Shown here piece after piece: positions 7,162 to 14,371 of a DNA stretch of 14,452 nt. Each line of letters begins with the position of its first letter. Position 1 is the first letter of the stretch. A program made the position numbers and the translations under genes. A model generated the notes under the pieces. That model was not told the DNA's origin. It did no database searches and saw nothing but the letters and a program-made list of their open reading frames with translations. Location: contig DLMI01000080.1 of the NCBI GenBank assembly GCA_002478145.1, positions 1-14,452 on the forward strand. Reading direction: 5' to 3'. The DNA is from Acidobacteria bacterium UBA7540 (lineage in GTDB: Bacteria; Acidobacteriota; Terriglobia; UBA7540).

Positions 7162-7653
7162 ATGGCCCGCGCTACCGATCCGCAGAAGGCCGAGCGGCTC
7201 AATCGGGCTCGCACCCTACTCCGCGAGCACGCACGACTGCCCCAAGCGGCCGAGCGCCTGGCCCGCGATTGGTCCATCTCCAAGCGCCAAGCTTATCGTT
7301 ATCTCCACCAGGCGCAGAAGCTCAAACAGCCCGTTCCGGTGGAAGATGCAAAGGTTTCTTTTACGGTCAAGCTTTCGCGGCGTCTGGTGGAAACGTTCCG
7401 CACGTACGCCGCCTCGACCGGATTGACCTTGAGCGAGATCGTCAGCCGAGCGTTGCGGGTGGTCCTGCATCGTGGGGGGGGGCCGTGGCTGACCGCCCGC
7501 CAGGTCGGCAACGCACGCTGCGGCTGGAATATCAATTTGATCGGTTGTGGGTGGAGAAACTGGCCCAGGCTTATGAATGTTTGGTGCCCGACAAGATCCA
7601 GCTCACAGGCCAGGCGGCTCCCCAACCGGCCGCAAGCAACCAGGAGATTCTGA
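7162..7653 (+). CDS. Small HTH / ribbon-helix-helix-like DNA-binding protein, probably frameshifted
   Basis: Residues about 26-50 (LPQAAERLARDWSISKRQAY) look like a helix-turn-helix. Residues about 64-105 (VSFTVKLSRRLVETFRTYAA, then LTLSEIVSRALRVVLH) look like a ribbon-helix-helix. The frame then enters a run of nine Gs at 7474-7482. Beyond it the present frame gives low-complexity Cys, Trp and Arg-rich sequence, while the alternative frame gives a far more protein-like tail (RTLRLEYQFDRLWVEKLAQA, then YECLVPDKIQ). One more G would join the two. Against this, the present frame ends in TGA touching the recombinase ATG at 7654, a neat operon junction, and the other frame has no stop until about 8048. 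The protein probably regulates or assists the recombinase; this is inferred from position. Confidence 0.65.
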   Translation: MARATDPQKAERLNRARTLLREHARLPQAAERLARDWSISKRQAYRYLHQAQKLKQPVPVEDAKVSFTVKLSRRLVETFRTYAASTGLTLSEIVSRALRVVLHRGGGPWLTARQVGNARCGWNINLIGCGWRNWPRLMNVWCPTRSSSQARRLPNRPQATRRF

Positions 7654-9330
7654 ATGGCAAAAATGGCCGTGATTTACGCCCGTGTCTCCTCGGACCGCCA
7701 GAAGGAGAACCACACGATCGCCAGCCAGTTGGCCGCCTTGACGGAGTATGCCGAGGCGCACAGTTACCAGGTTCCAGCCGAGTGGCGCTTCCAGGAGGAA
7801 GGTTACAGCGGCGCCACGTTGCTGCGGCCAGGCCTGGAAGCTGTACGCGACCTGGCAGCCGCCGGTCATATCGAAGCAGTGCTCGTTTACTCGCCGGATC
7901 GCCTCAGTCGCAAGTATGCCTATCAGGTGCTGCTGGCCGAGGAGTTGTCCCGCTGCGGCGTGGAACTAGTTTTCTTGAAGGCGCCCTCGGGCACCACTCC
8001 CGAAGATCAGCTGCTGGTGCAGTTCCAGGGCATGATTGCCGAGTATGAACGGGCGCAGATTGCCGAGCGCTCTCGCCGTGGCAAACGTCACCGCGCTAGA
8101 GAAGGATCGATCAACGTGCTCTCAGGGGCCCCATACGGTTATCGCTATGTGAGGAAGCGCGACACCTCAGCGGCCTATTACGAGGTCATCGACTCGGAGG
8201 CGGCCGTGGTGCGCCGGGTGTACCAGGCATATACGCAGCAGGGGCTGAGCATCAATGCCATTGCACGTCTGCTGAACGAGGAGCAGGTTCCGACGCGGAC
8301 GGGGACGACACGCTGGGAGCGATCCACGGTCTGGGGCATGCTGCGCAACCCGGCGTACCGGGGCCGGGCATGCTATGGGAAGACCGAACTCCGTCCGCGA
8401 CAGCGCATCACGCGACCGTTGCGAAAACGGCAAGGGCTGGCCAGCCGCGACAGTGCCAACCACGAACGACCTCGACAGGATTAGATCGAGATCGCGGTTC
8501 CGGCTTTGATTAGCGAGGAAACTTTTGCTCTGGCCCAAGAACAACTGGAACAGAACAAACGTCATTCTCCCCGGCGCACTATCGAACCGTCCTTGTTGCA
8601 GGGGATGCTGGTTTGTGAGCGCTGCGGTTACGCGCTCTATCGCAGCTCCACACAAACCTCCGCGCGCAAGCTTTATTACTACCGGTGCTTGGGCTCCGAC
8701 GCTTATCGCCATCTCCAGGGAGCGGTTTGCGACAACCCGCCGGTTCGCCAGGACTACCTCGATGCGGTGGTTTGGAAGGAGTTGCTGCGATTGCTGGAAG
8801 ACCCCGGCGTGATTCAGGAGGAACTGAACCGCCGGCTGGAAGCATCCAGGAAGGCTGATCCGTTGAAACAGCGAGAGGAATTGTTACGCCGCGAACATGC
8901 CAGGGTGGAGAAGAGCATGGACCGCCTGCTGAACGCCTATCAGGAAGGTCTGATAAGCCTGGAACAACTTCGCCGTCGGATGCCGGAACTCCGCAAACAA
9001 CAACAAGCGGTCCAGGCCGAATTGCAGTCGCTGGAAGCGGCCACTGCCGACCAGGCCCACTGCTTGCGCCTGGCGGAAACGCTCACTGATTTCTGTACCC
9101 AGTTGCGGTTGAGGGCGGATACGCTTGCGGTCACTGAACGGCAGAAAATCGCCCGCCTGCTGATAAAGGAGATCTTGGTGAGCAGGGATACACTCACGAT
9201 CCGTCACTCGATCCGGATACCGAGTGTCGGGCCCGATCCGAGCGGCATGCCCCGCCCGCCTCACACACCTCAACAGCCGCCGACGCCCCAACCCGGCGTA
9301 CATTATCTTTTGCGTTCAGGCCGTCACAAC
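7654..9330 (+). pseudogene. Large serine recombinase with internal amber codon
   Basis: The start has AGGAG 7 bases upstream. The resolvase domain begins with YARVSSDRQ (catalytic Ser about 12), followed by SPDRLSRKYAYQVLL near 90 and the RSRRGKRHRAREG helix. The recombinase domain has APYGYRY and RNPAYRGRACYGK. At codon 277 (8482-8484) a TAG interrupts; the same frame resumes directly with IEIAVPALISEETFALA, so a Trp TGG probably mutated. Then come the zinc ribbon (CERCGYALYRSS, later YYRCLG and CDN), a long coiled coil (about residues 395-460) and a C-terminal RQKIARLLIKEILV segment. This architecture is that of large serine integrases. The 276-residue product would keep the catalytic domain but lose the DNA-binding zinc ribbon and coiled coil, so it is probably inactive without suppression. 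The frame has no stop inside the element: it runs out through the right end to 9729. Confidence 0.9.
9306..9325 (-). repeat. Right terminal inverted repeat of the serine-recombinase element
   Basis: This is the exact inverse of 7039-7058. It is also coding: in the recombinase frame it specifies the residues YLLRSGRH near the C terminus. Three further bases (ACA) separate it from the AC at 9329-9330. Confidence 0.92.
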
Positions 9331-10203
9331 TGCTCCCTGGGGCGTCCCCAGCTTCGTCTCCGACCACTGACCATCTTCCGAAACTCCCGCCTTCAGCCAT
9401 TTCTGGATCAGGCGAAGTATCCGGCGATCGGCCACCCGGTGCTCGATGAACTTCAAGGTCCATTCGTGGCTCATGTTGTCGAAGAAGCCCCGAATGTCCG
9501 CATCCAGCACCCAGTTCACTCGCTTCCATTGGATGCCCACCGTCGGCGCGTCCAACGCTTGATGCGGGCCGCGTCCGGGCCGGAACCCGTAAGAAAAGCC
9601 CTTGAAGTCGACCTCGTAGATCTGGTTGAGGATCGTCACCACGGCCTGTTGAACGATTTTGTCCTCCAGGGCCGCGATGCCCAGCGGACGTTGCCGCCCG
9701 TCGGGCTTCGGGATATAGACCCTTCTTGAGGGTTGTGCCCGATACGTTCCACGGTGCACCCGACTGTGCAGATCGACGAGCCGATCCTCCAATCCGGTGG
9801 CATACTCCTGCCAAGTTACGCCGTCTATCCCCGGCGAGGCTTGACGCTTCAGGGCGTAGAAGCTCTCGCGGAGTAGTCCGACGGTCAAGTGGTGGAGCAG
9901 CGCGGTGAACCGCTCCTGCTTCCTTCCCCTTGCTGCTTGCCGCACACCGTGCAATCCCTGGGACATGCCTTTCCCGCTCTGTGTCGGGGACATGCGCGAC
10001 GGCACGATGTTCTCCCCAGTCTGTGCCCTTCCCTCCTCCGCATCCTTGGAAGACTGCTCTCCCTTGTTCGGCTGGTTCACAGGGACTACGGCACAGTCCG
10101 ACTTCTCCTGTACGTGCGCGTCCGCCGTTCGGTTTAGGGCCTTCGCGGACCGGTCTTGATCGCTCGACCAAGACGTACAGGAGATCTCCCGGTTCTCGTG
10201 CAT
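9316..10203 (-). pseudogene. ltrA: Group II intron reverse transcriptase, N-terminal half (intron A)
   Basis: The 295-codon frame has a long polar N-terminal extension (NRTADAHV, VVPVNQPNKGEQ, MSPTQSGKGMSQGL), typical of one intron RT lineage. Then come RFTALLHHLT, ASPGIDGVTW (about 122), RRVYIPKPDGRQRPLGIAAL (160), DKIVQQAV, FKGFSYGFRPGR (200) and WVLDADIRGFFD (231), which carries the first catalytic Asp. Last is GTPQGAV at 286-292. After this the real RT sequence ends at 9329-9326, where the inserted element begins; the last residues and the stop at 9316 are encoded by the element's end. In this lineage the normal continuation is VSPLLANVYLHYVLDLW-like, which is not what lies on the far side of the element. 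The half lacks YADD and the maturase domain, so it cannot be active. Confidence 0.88.
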
Positions 10204-11390
10204 GTTGTTTCTCAGCGTGCGCGGGTTCTTAGACTACGCAGGACCGAACCGGCCACTCGCGTTTAGCGTGGTCGTTCGTTTCGCCTTCCTCCTCTGGGAA
10301 CGGAGTCGGCGTCCTGTTCCATCGGCTTTTCGAAGCTCAATAGCCCGGCCCACCGATAGTTGGGATAGAACTCGGGCGCGTTTGCGCAGCGCTACGTTTC
10401 CCGAGGCCCCCCTATAATCCCGGACAGCCGGTTTTCCCAGGTCCGGCTTGAAACCTTGGCCTCTCTTCCATGGGCCTTCCCAGCTTCGCGGAGGTTAAGC
10501 GCTGGTACGCATGCGCCCCGGCTTCCATGGTTTGCCCACAGCCTCGTCCCCTCGCATGCGTCGGTTCAACGCCGACTCTGCGTCCGGCCACCGCGCTGCC
10601 AATGAGACCGCCAAGTGTCCAGAGTCCCTTCGCCCGATATCGGTGCTACCGTCATCGGGGAGTCGTATTTCCTCTCCTCGGAGGGCGTTACCCCTCCGTC
10701 ATCGCTACTACGGACTCATGCGCCAGTCCCCCTGGTTCTCCTCTCCTTCGGCCTTAGCTTCGTTCGAGGAGTCTTTGCCGGTTGCTACCAGCCCCGGCTA
10801 CCCGCGGGACCTTCCCGACGCTATCTCTGCGAATCTTTCCTCGCTTGCCTGGTCCCTTGCCACGGCGGTCCCACCGGGTGCGCTTGCCTGTTTCTTCCCC
10901 GATGTCATCGGCCTTCCCCAACAGAGGTGTGGGTCGGCTTCCCGCTTCACCCGCGAACACGATTTTCCGCGGAGCGTTTTTCGACGCTGCAGACATTTCT
11001 TAATGTTCAGGCCTCCGAGTTTGCTCGTCTCCCAGATCGCTCCTACCGCTGCGCATACCACCTCAGGGCAGCTGAGAGTTTTACGTCCGGGCATCGCGCG
11101 CTTCGTTGCCTCCGCGCGCACCGGATATGCTAACCGTCCGAATACAGGCAATTGACGGTGCGAGGACTTTCACCCCGCAAGATTCGCAGCCTTGTCGGCT
11201 GCTCCCCTCTGTCTACGCTTCAGACGGCACCTCGCGATGCCGCCTGCAAGACTCGAGGCCAGGATGGATTCGCTGTTCTCCTTTCCCGTAGGGCTCTTTC
11301 ATCCCCTACAACATGCCGGTTTATCCCGGCGCTCTCCGAGTCGCCGACAACTCGGGAGTTTGCTCGGTTTAACCAATCCTGGCGCGTTTC
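10204..11390 (-). ncRNA. Group II intron 5' RNA region (domains I-III of intron A)
   Basis: No plus- or minus-strand frame here has recognisable protein motifs. On the minus strand the text has the look of intron RNA: GGGGTGAAAGTCCTCGCACC near 11165, GACGAGCAAACTCGGAGGCC near 11018 and ATGAGTCCGTAGTAGCGATG near 10710 resemble segments I know from bacterial group II introns upstream of the RT frame. Many short complementary blocks occur. The intron start is not fixed. Group II introns usually begin GTGYG: candidates are the CGCGCC block at about 11388 and GTGCG at 11121. With the first, the segment is about 1.2 kb, longer than the usual 0.5-0.7 kb for domains I-III, so an extra insertion or a second intron remnant may be included. 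Confidence 0.5.
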
Positions 11391-11419
11391 TCGTTAGTGA
11401 TCCGGTCGAGCGACTCTAG

Positions 11420-11442
11420 CCTCTGCCTTCCACCGGCAGAGG
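11420..11442. repeat. Perfect 8-bp hairpin beside the intron 5' end
   Basis: CCTCTGCC and GGCAGAGG flank a 7-base loop. No clear T run follows on either strand, so it is a weak terminator at best. Its place next to the presumed 5' exon is noteworthy because some group II introns insert beside terminator hairpins. Confidence 0.45.
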
Positions 11443-11454
11443 TCTTGACAGTTT

Positions 11455-11500
11455 CCGATCACCGATCACCGGCTTGCGGCAGTGACTGGTTATGTATAAG
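11455..11500 (+). promoter_or_regulatory. Candidate promoter region of the secreted hydrolase
   Basis: TATAAG at 11495-11500 is a fair -10 box with a weak TTGCGG about 15 bases upstream. Just before lies a tandem repeat of CCGATCA (11455-11468) that could be an operator. A TTGACA at 11445-11450 is too far upstream to pair with this -10. Confidence 0.3.
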
Positions 11501-11514
11501 CTGTAGGGATTGTG

Positions 11515-12525
11515 ATGAAGCCTTTGATCTTTGCTCTCTGTGTTGTGTCTGCGTTTGGCGGTCTGAGGGCGCAGACGCCTGCCTGGCAGCCATCGCCGGG
11601 ACATACGCAAGTGCCGATATGGCTGGGGGCGGTGCCTGATGCGCAGCCTGTCGCGGGGCCGGAGGCCGCTACGACGTCGGGGAAAGGGTGGCTGGTTGCC
11701 GGGAGGCCGGCGGTTTCCGTGACCAACGTGTCGCGGCCTACGATGACGGTCTATTCGCCAAAAGGGAAAAATACGGGCGCTGCGGTCGTCGTCTTCCCTG
11801 GTGGGGGCTATCAGGTTCTAGCCATCGACCTTGAAGGAACGGAGGTCTGTGATTGGCTGACGCCCAAAGGGATTACGTGTGTGCTGTTGAAATACCGCGT
11901 GACGGATGTGGGGGAGTATCCGAAATCAGGGCCGTATCCGGAATCACCGATGGCGTTGGAAGATGCGCAGAGGACAGTGGGTCTGGTGCGCTTTCACGCG
12001 GCGGAGTGGCATATCGATCCGCACAAGATTGGAGTGCTTGGGTTTTCGGCAGGCGGGCATTTGTCGGCAGCGCTGAGCACGCATTTTGAGAAGCGTTTGT
12101 ATCCGGCTGTTGATGCGGCCGACAAAGAAAGCTGCCGCCCGGATTTTGCGGTGGCTATTTATCCGGGACATCTGTCGATTGCCGCGGCGGAATGGGATGC
12201 CAACCAGGGCGCCAGAAAGTTTGTGGTTCGTCATCCGGGGCATCTGTCGGTTGCCGATAGCAGCTTTGAGTTGAATCCCGATATTCATGTCACCAGCCAG
12301 ACGCCGCCTACGTTTTTGCTGCAGGCGGAGGATGACCACGTGGACAATGTAAACGACTCGCTGGCTTACTATGCTGCGCTGAAGAAGGCCGGGGTTCCCG
12401 TGGAGATGCATTTGTATGCGCAGGGCGGGCATGCGTTTGGGCTACGGCGCACGAAGTTTCCGATAACGGGATGGCCTCAGTTGGTGGAGACTTGGCTGGG
12501 GACAATCGGAATGATTCCGGAGTGA
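11515..12525 (+). CDS. Secreted alpha/beta hydrolase (acetylxylan-esterase-like, dienelactone-hydrolase fold)
   Basis: The product is 336 residues from the ATG at 11515, which has AGGG 6 bases upstream; a GTG directly before it could add one residue. The signal peptide KPLIFALCVVSAFGGLRA is cut near residue 20, so the enzyme acts outside the cytoplasm. From the mature end: VPIWLGAVPDA, then VSRPTMTVYSPK and the oxyanion-loop VVVFPGGGY (about 92-100). The nucleophile motif GFSAGG has Ser at about 178, the acid lies in LLQAEDDHVD (about 274), and His is in AQGGHAFGL (about 306). Proteins of this type are often annotated as endo-xylanase or xylan esterase because of fusion relatives; ester hydrolysis on plant polysaccharides is probable but not proven. 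It stands alone, and the intron region lies directly upstream. Confidence 0.87.
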   Translation: MKPLIFALCVVSAFGGLRAQTPAWQPSPGHTQVPIWLGAVPDAQPVAGPEAATTSGKGWLVAGRPAVSVTNVSRPTMTVYSPKGKNTGAAVVVFPGGGYQVLAIDLEGTEVCDWLTPKGITCVLLKYRVTDVGEYPKSGPYPESPMALEDAQRTVGLVRFHAAEWHIDPHKIGVLGFSAGGHLSAALSTHFEKRLYPAVDAADKESCRPDFAVAIYPGHLSIAAAEWDANQGARKFVVRHPGHLSVADSSFELNPDIHVTSQTPPTFLLQAEDDHVDNVNDSLAYYAALKKAGVPVEMHLYAQGGHAFGLRRTKFPITGWPQLVETWLGTIGMIPE

Positions 12526-12869
12526 TTCGTATTTGAGGCGCAAATATGCAATCTGACCGTTACCGTACAAGGACAGAGGTCAAAGCCGAGGTTAGGCTAG
12601 CGATATGTTGGCTTGTGTGAATTCATGCGTGACTCCCGGATGACGAGGTACTCGGAAGTTGCTCTGGACAGCGTCGTGAGGACGATTATCCAGGATGCCG
12701 AAGGGCGTCGGTCCTGGGTGACGGCGAAGTGTTTACTGATAGTGTTCTCCCGATTCCCGATGATAAATTCCCATCCCACCACTGACTTTTGGGCAATTGA
12801 CAGCGCTGCGAGCGGATTGGGCCTGAAAAGTCATAGGGCTGTTCTATAAAAGGCGATGTCAAGAGAAAT
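12526..12869. other. Gene-free stretch downstream of the hydrolase
   Basis: The open frame at 12613-12849 (+) starts with GTG, lacks a ribosome site and has no recognisable motif, so I do not call a gene. No tRNA, repeat or clear terminator directly follows the hydrolase stop. Confidence 0.5.
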
Positions 12870-12902
12870 AATCCCCCCTCGACCGGAGGCCGAGGGGGGA
12901 TT
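12870..12902 (-). terminator. Strong hairpin, intrinsic terminator for the minus strand
   Basis: AATCCCCCCTCG and CGAGGGGGGATT pair perfectly over 12 bp around a 9-base loop. On the minus strand the stem is followed by ATTATTTCTCTT, a T-rich tail, so it fits a terminator for transcripts coming from the IS110 side. On the plus strand no T run follows the stem itself, but the final ATT could help stop hydrolase read-through. Confidence 0.6.
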
Positions 12903-13303
12903 GACCTCGGCATCGAGCCCCTGTAGCCTACTAGGAGCCTTTTGGTTTTGCTCTGGCTCTCTGACCTATCAACTCGGCTCGTCCCGAGCAGCGACGAGGC
13001 TGCCTGGCTTTTCCGTCCCCTCAGTTGCATCTTCCTGTCGTGACGACGCCACTCGGCTCCTGAAACTTGACAAGCGAAGCGGTTGCCAACTGGCAACCCA
13101 TGGTTCTATCTGAGACTCGTGGCCTATAGCTTTCTTGGGTTATCCGAGGGAGCATAGGGTATCGGTAGAGACTCATGTGCAAAGGTGCACGGGGCCTAAC
13201 AGCACTAGAGATACTTGCCCTCGAACCCGAACGTCTCCAGAACCCGATTGGCCCACCGCCAGGTTGATCCCAGGGGATGGAGCGGACTCTCTACCCGAGA
13301 CGC
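12903..13303 (-). other. Structured noncoding flank downstream of the IS110 transposase
   Basis: There is no gene here. On the minus strand, just after the transposase stop, several short hairpins occur: GTGCA/TGCAC near 13175-13188 and the long palindrome at 13081-13098. GAGTCTC also occurs twice (near 13111 and 13172). IS110-family elements carry a guide (bridge or seeker) RNA in a noncoding end, upstream of the gene in the IS110 group and downstream in the IS1111 group. This segment could be such an RNA, but I cannot locate the element's end. Confidence 0.35.
13081..13098. repeat. 18-base near-perfect palindrome in the IS110 flank
   Basis: GGTTGCCAACTGGCAACC has 8-bp arms (GGTTGCCA, TGGCAACC) with a 2-base centre. 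It could be a protein-binding site, part of a folded RNA or an element-end feature. Confidence 0.6.
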
Positions 13304-14371
13304 TCAAGCCGCTTGCTGTTTCAGTTCTTCAGCGTCGAAACGTGCTCCTTTCTTCCAGAGGATTAAAGTGATCGCCGCAATCTTGCGTGCCAAGGTGAGA
13401 CGAGCCATCGAAGGCTTCATGCCCTTGGCCAGCAAAGCCTGGTAGAAATCGTGGAAGGGCCCGGCACAACTGCTGGCCTTCGCGGCTGTGCCCTTGAAGA
13501 TGTTTTTGAGATCATGGTTGTGGTTGTCATTGAGACCACGAAGCGCCGGCTGTTTCTTGGAATGTTGTAACTGACCTCCCACGTAGTGGTATTCCGCACT
13601 GCTGTGCGTCTCGAGAGCAAGCCCGCTATAGGCCCACAGTTGCCGCTTGGTGCGGAACCGATGAGGTGTTTGGATCAGCGCGATCAAGAGAGCGGCTCGG
13701 ATCGCGCCGATGCAAGGAATCTGACCTAGCAATTTCGTCGCCCTATGTTTCCGGCTCTCGGCCAAAAGATCGCGTCGTACTTCTCGGCGCAAAGCCTGCA
13801 GCACATCGAGCTGTTGATAGAAGAACTCGGCCCGACGGCGCACGCCGGCTTCTGTGATCTTGCCCAACCATTCCGAACGATGACGCGGTGCATAGACGGA
13901 TGTACCAGCGCAGGGGATGGCCCAGCTTCGATACAGCGCCTTCAACCGATTCATGACGCGCGTGAGATCCTTGCTGATCGTCAGATAACTGCGGGACAGC
14001 TCCTTCAAGGTTCGTATGCCAGTTTCTCCATGGTAGACCGCCGACAGCAGTCCGGCGCGCAACAGCTCGGCCAGCTTCCGCGCATCAATCCGGTCACCCT
14101 TGTTGCCGTCTTTCAGCAAGGCATTCTTCCGCGGATTGCATACCACGACCTTCGTGACGCGAGGTTTCAGCAAGTCGTATAACCAAGCGCCCCAGGTTCC
14201 TTCTTCAAACGTGACATGTAAACTTCCCCGTAGCCCTTCAATAAACTCCAGAATGGTCGCTGCTTTCGTTTCGACGATTGACTCCATCACCTGCTTGCCG
14301 ACAGAATCCAGCACAGCAATTGAAATCGTTTCTTTGTGAACGTCCATGCCGATATACTTCGTTTTGTCCAT
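13304..14371 (-). CDS. IS110-family transposase (DEDD recombinase)
   Basis: The start at 14371 is chosen over the longer frame because AAGGAG lies 7 bases upstream and MDKTKYIGMDVHKETISIAV is the classic N terminus. The RuvC-like DEDD domain shows D10 (GMDVHKE), E56/E57 (VTFEEGTW) and D93/D96 (KGDRIDARKLAELL). A helical middle region follows (about 120-210). The C-terminal Tnp domain has LLGQIPCIGAIRAALLIALI, LWAYSGLALETHSSAEY with the likely catalytic Ser at 257 or 258, and FHDFYQALLAKGMKPSMA near 306. At 355 residues it is of usual length and appears intact. Such transposases move a circular intermediate under guidance of an RNA from the element's noncoding end. Element ends could not be determined. 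Confidence 0.93.
   Translation of the reverse strand: MDKTKYIGMDVHKETISIAVLDSVGKQVMESIVETKAATILEFIEGLRGSLHVTFEEGTWGAWLYDLLKPRVTKVVVCNPRKNALLKDGNKGDRIDARKLAELLRAGLLSAVYHGETGIRTLKELSRSYLTISKDLTRVMNRLKALYRSWAIPCAGTSVYAPRHRSEWLGKITEAGVRRRAEFFYQQLDVLQALRREVRRDLLAESRKHRATKLLGQIPCIGAIRAALLIALIQTPHRFRTKRQLWAYSGLALETHSSAEYHYVGGQLQHSKKQPALRGLNDNHNHDLKNIFKGTAAKASSCAGPFHDFYQALLAKGMKPSMARLTLARKIAAITLILWKKGARFDAEELKQQAA

Larger units (their letters stand above)
7040..9330. mobile_element. Serine-recombinase element inserted in the RT motif GTPQGAV of a group II intron
   Basis: The element carries two plus-strand genes between inverted ends identical over 20 bases. On the plus strand its left edge reads GACAGG-AC-GGCCTGAACG and its right edge GCCGTCACA-AC-TGCTCCC. 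Taking the AC at each edge as the 2-bp crossover core, removal of the element gives one continuous RT frame, GTPQGAVLSPLLSN on the minus strand. That is the normal three-residue spacing between QG and SP in intron RTs. A 2-bp core without a longer target duplication is what large serine recombinases produce. A second AC at 9326-9327 could also be the right core; it would leave one extra codon. Total length is about 2.29 kb. No accessory cargo is seen. Confidence 0.8.

Noticed and set aside
7039..9330. Classical DDE insertion sequence bounded by inverted repeats
   Set aside because: There is no DDE transposase and no multi-base target duplication; the encoded enzyme is a serine recombinase and only a 2-bp repeat flanks it.
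8506..9729. Separate 407-codon gene after the amber codon
   Set aside because: It is the same frame as the recombinase beyond the TAG, and its last 130 codons are antisense RT sequence outside the element.
6379..10203. Retron or diversity-generating RT system
   Set aside because: Motifs, maturase X domain and flanking domain V/VI are those of group II introns; no msr/msd-like or template/variable repeat pair is seen.
12613..12849. 78-codon plus-strand open frame
   Set aside because: GTG start without ribosome site, no motifs, and atypical composition.
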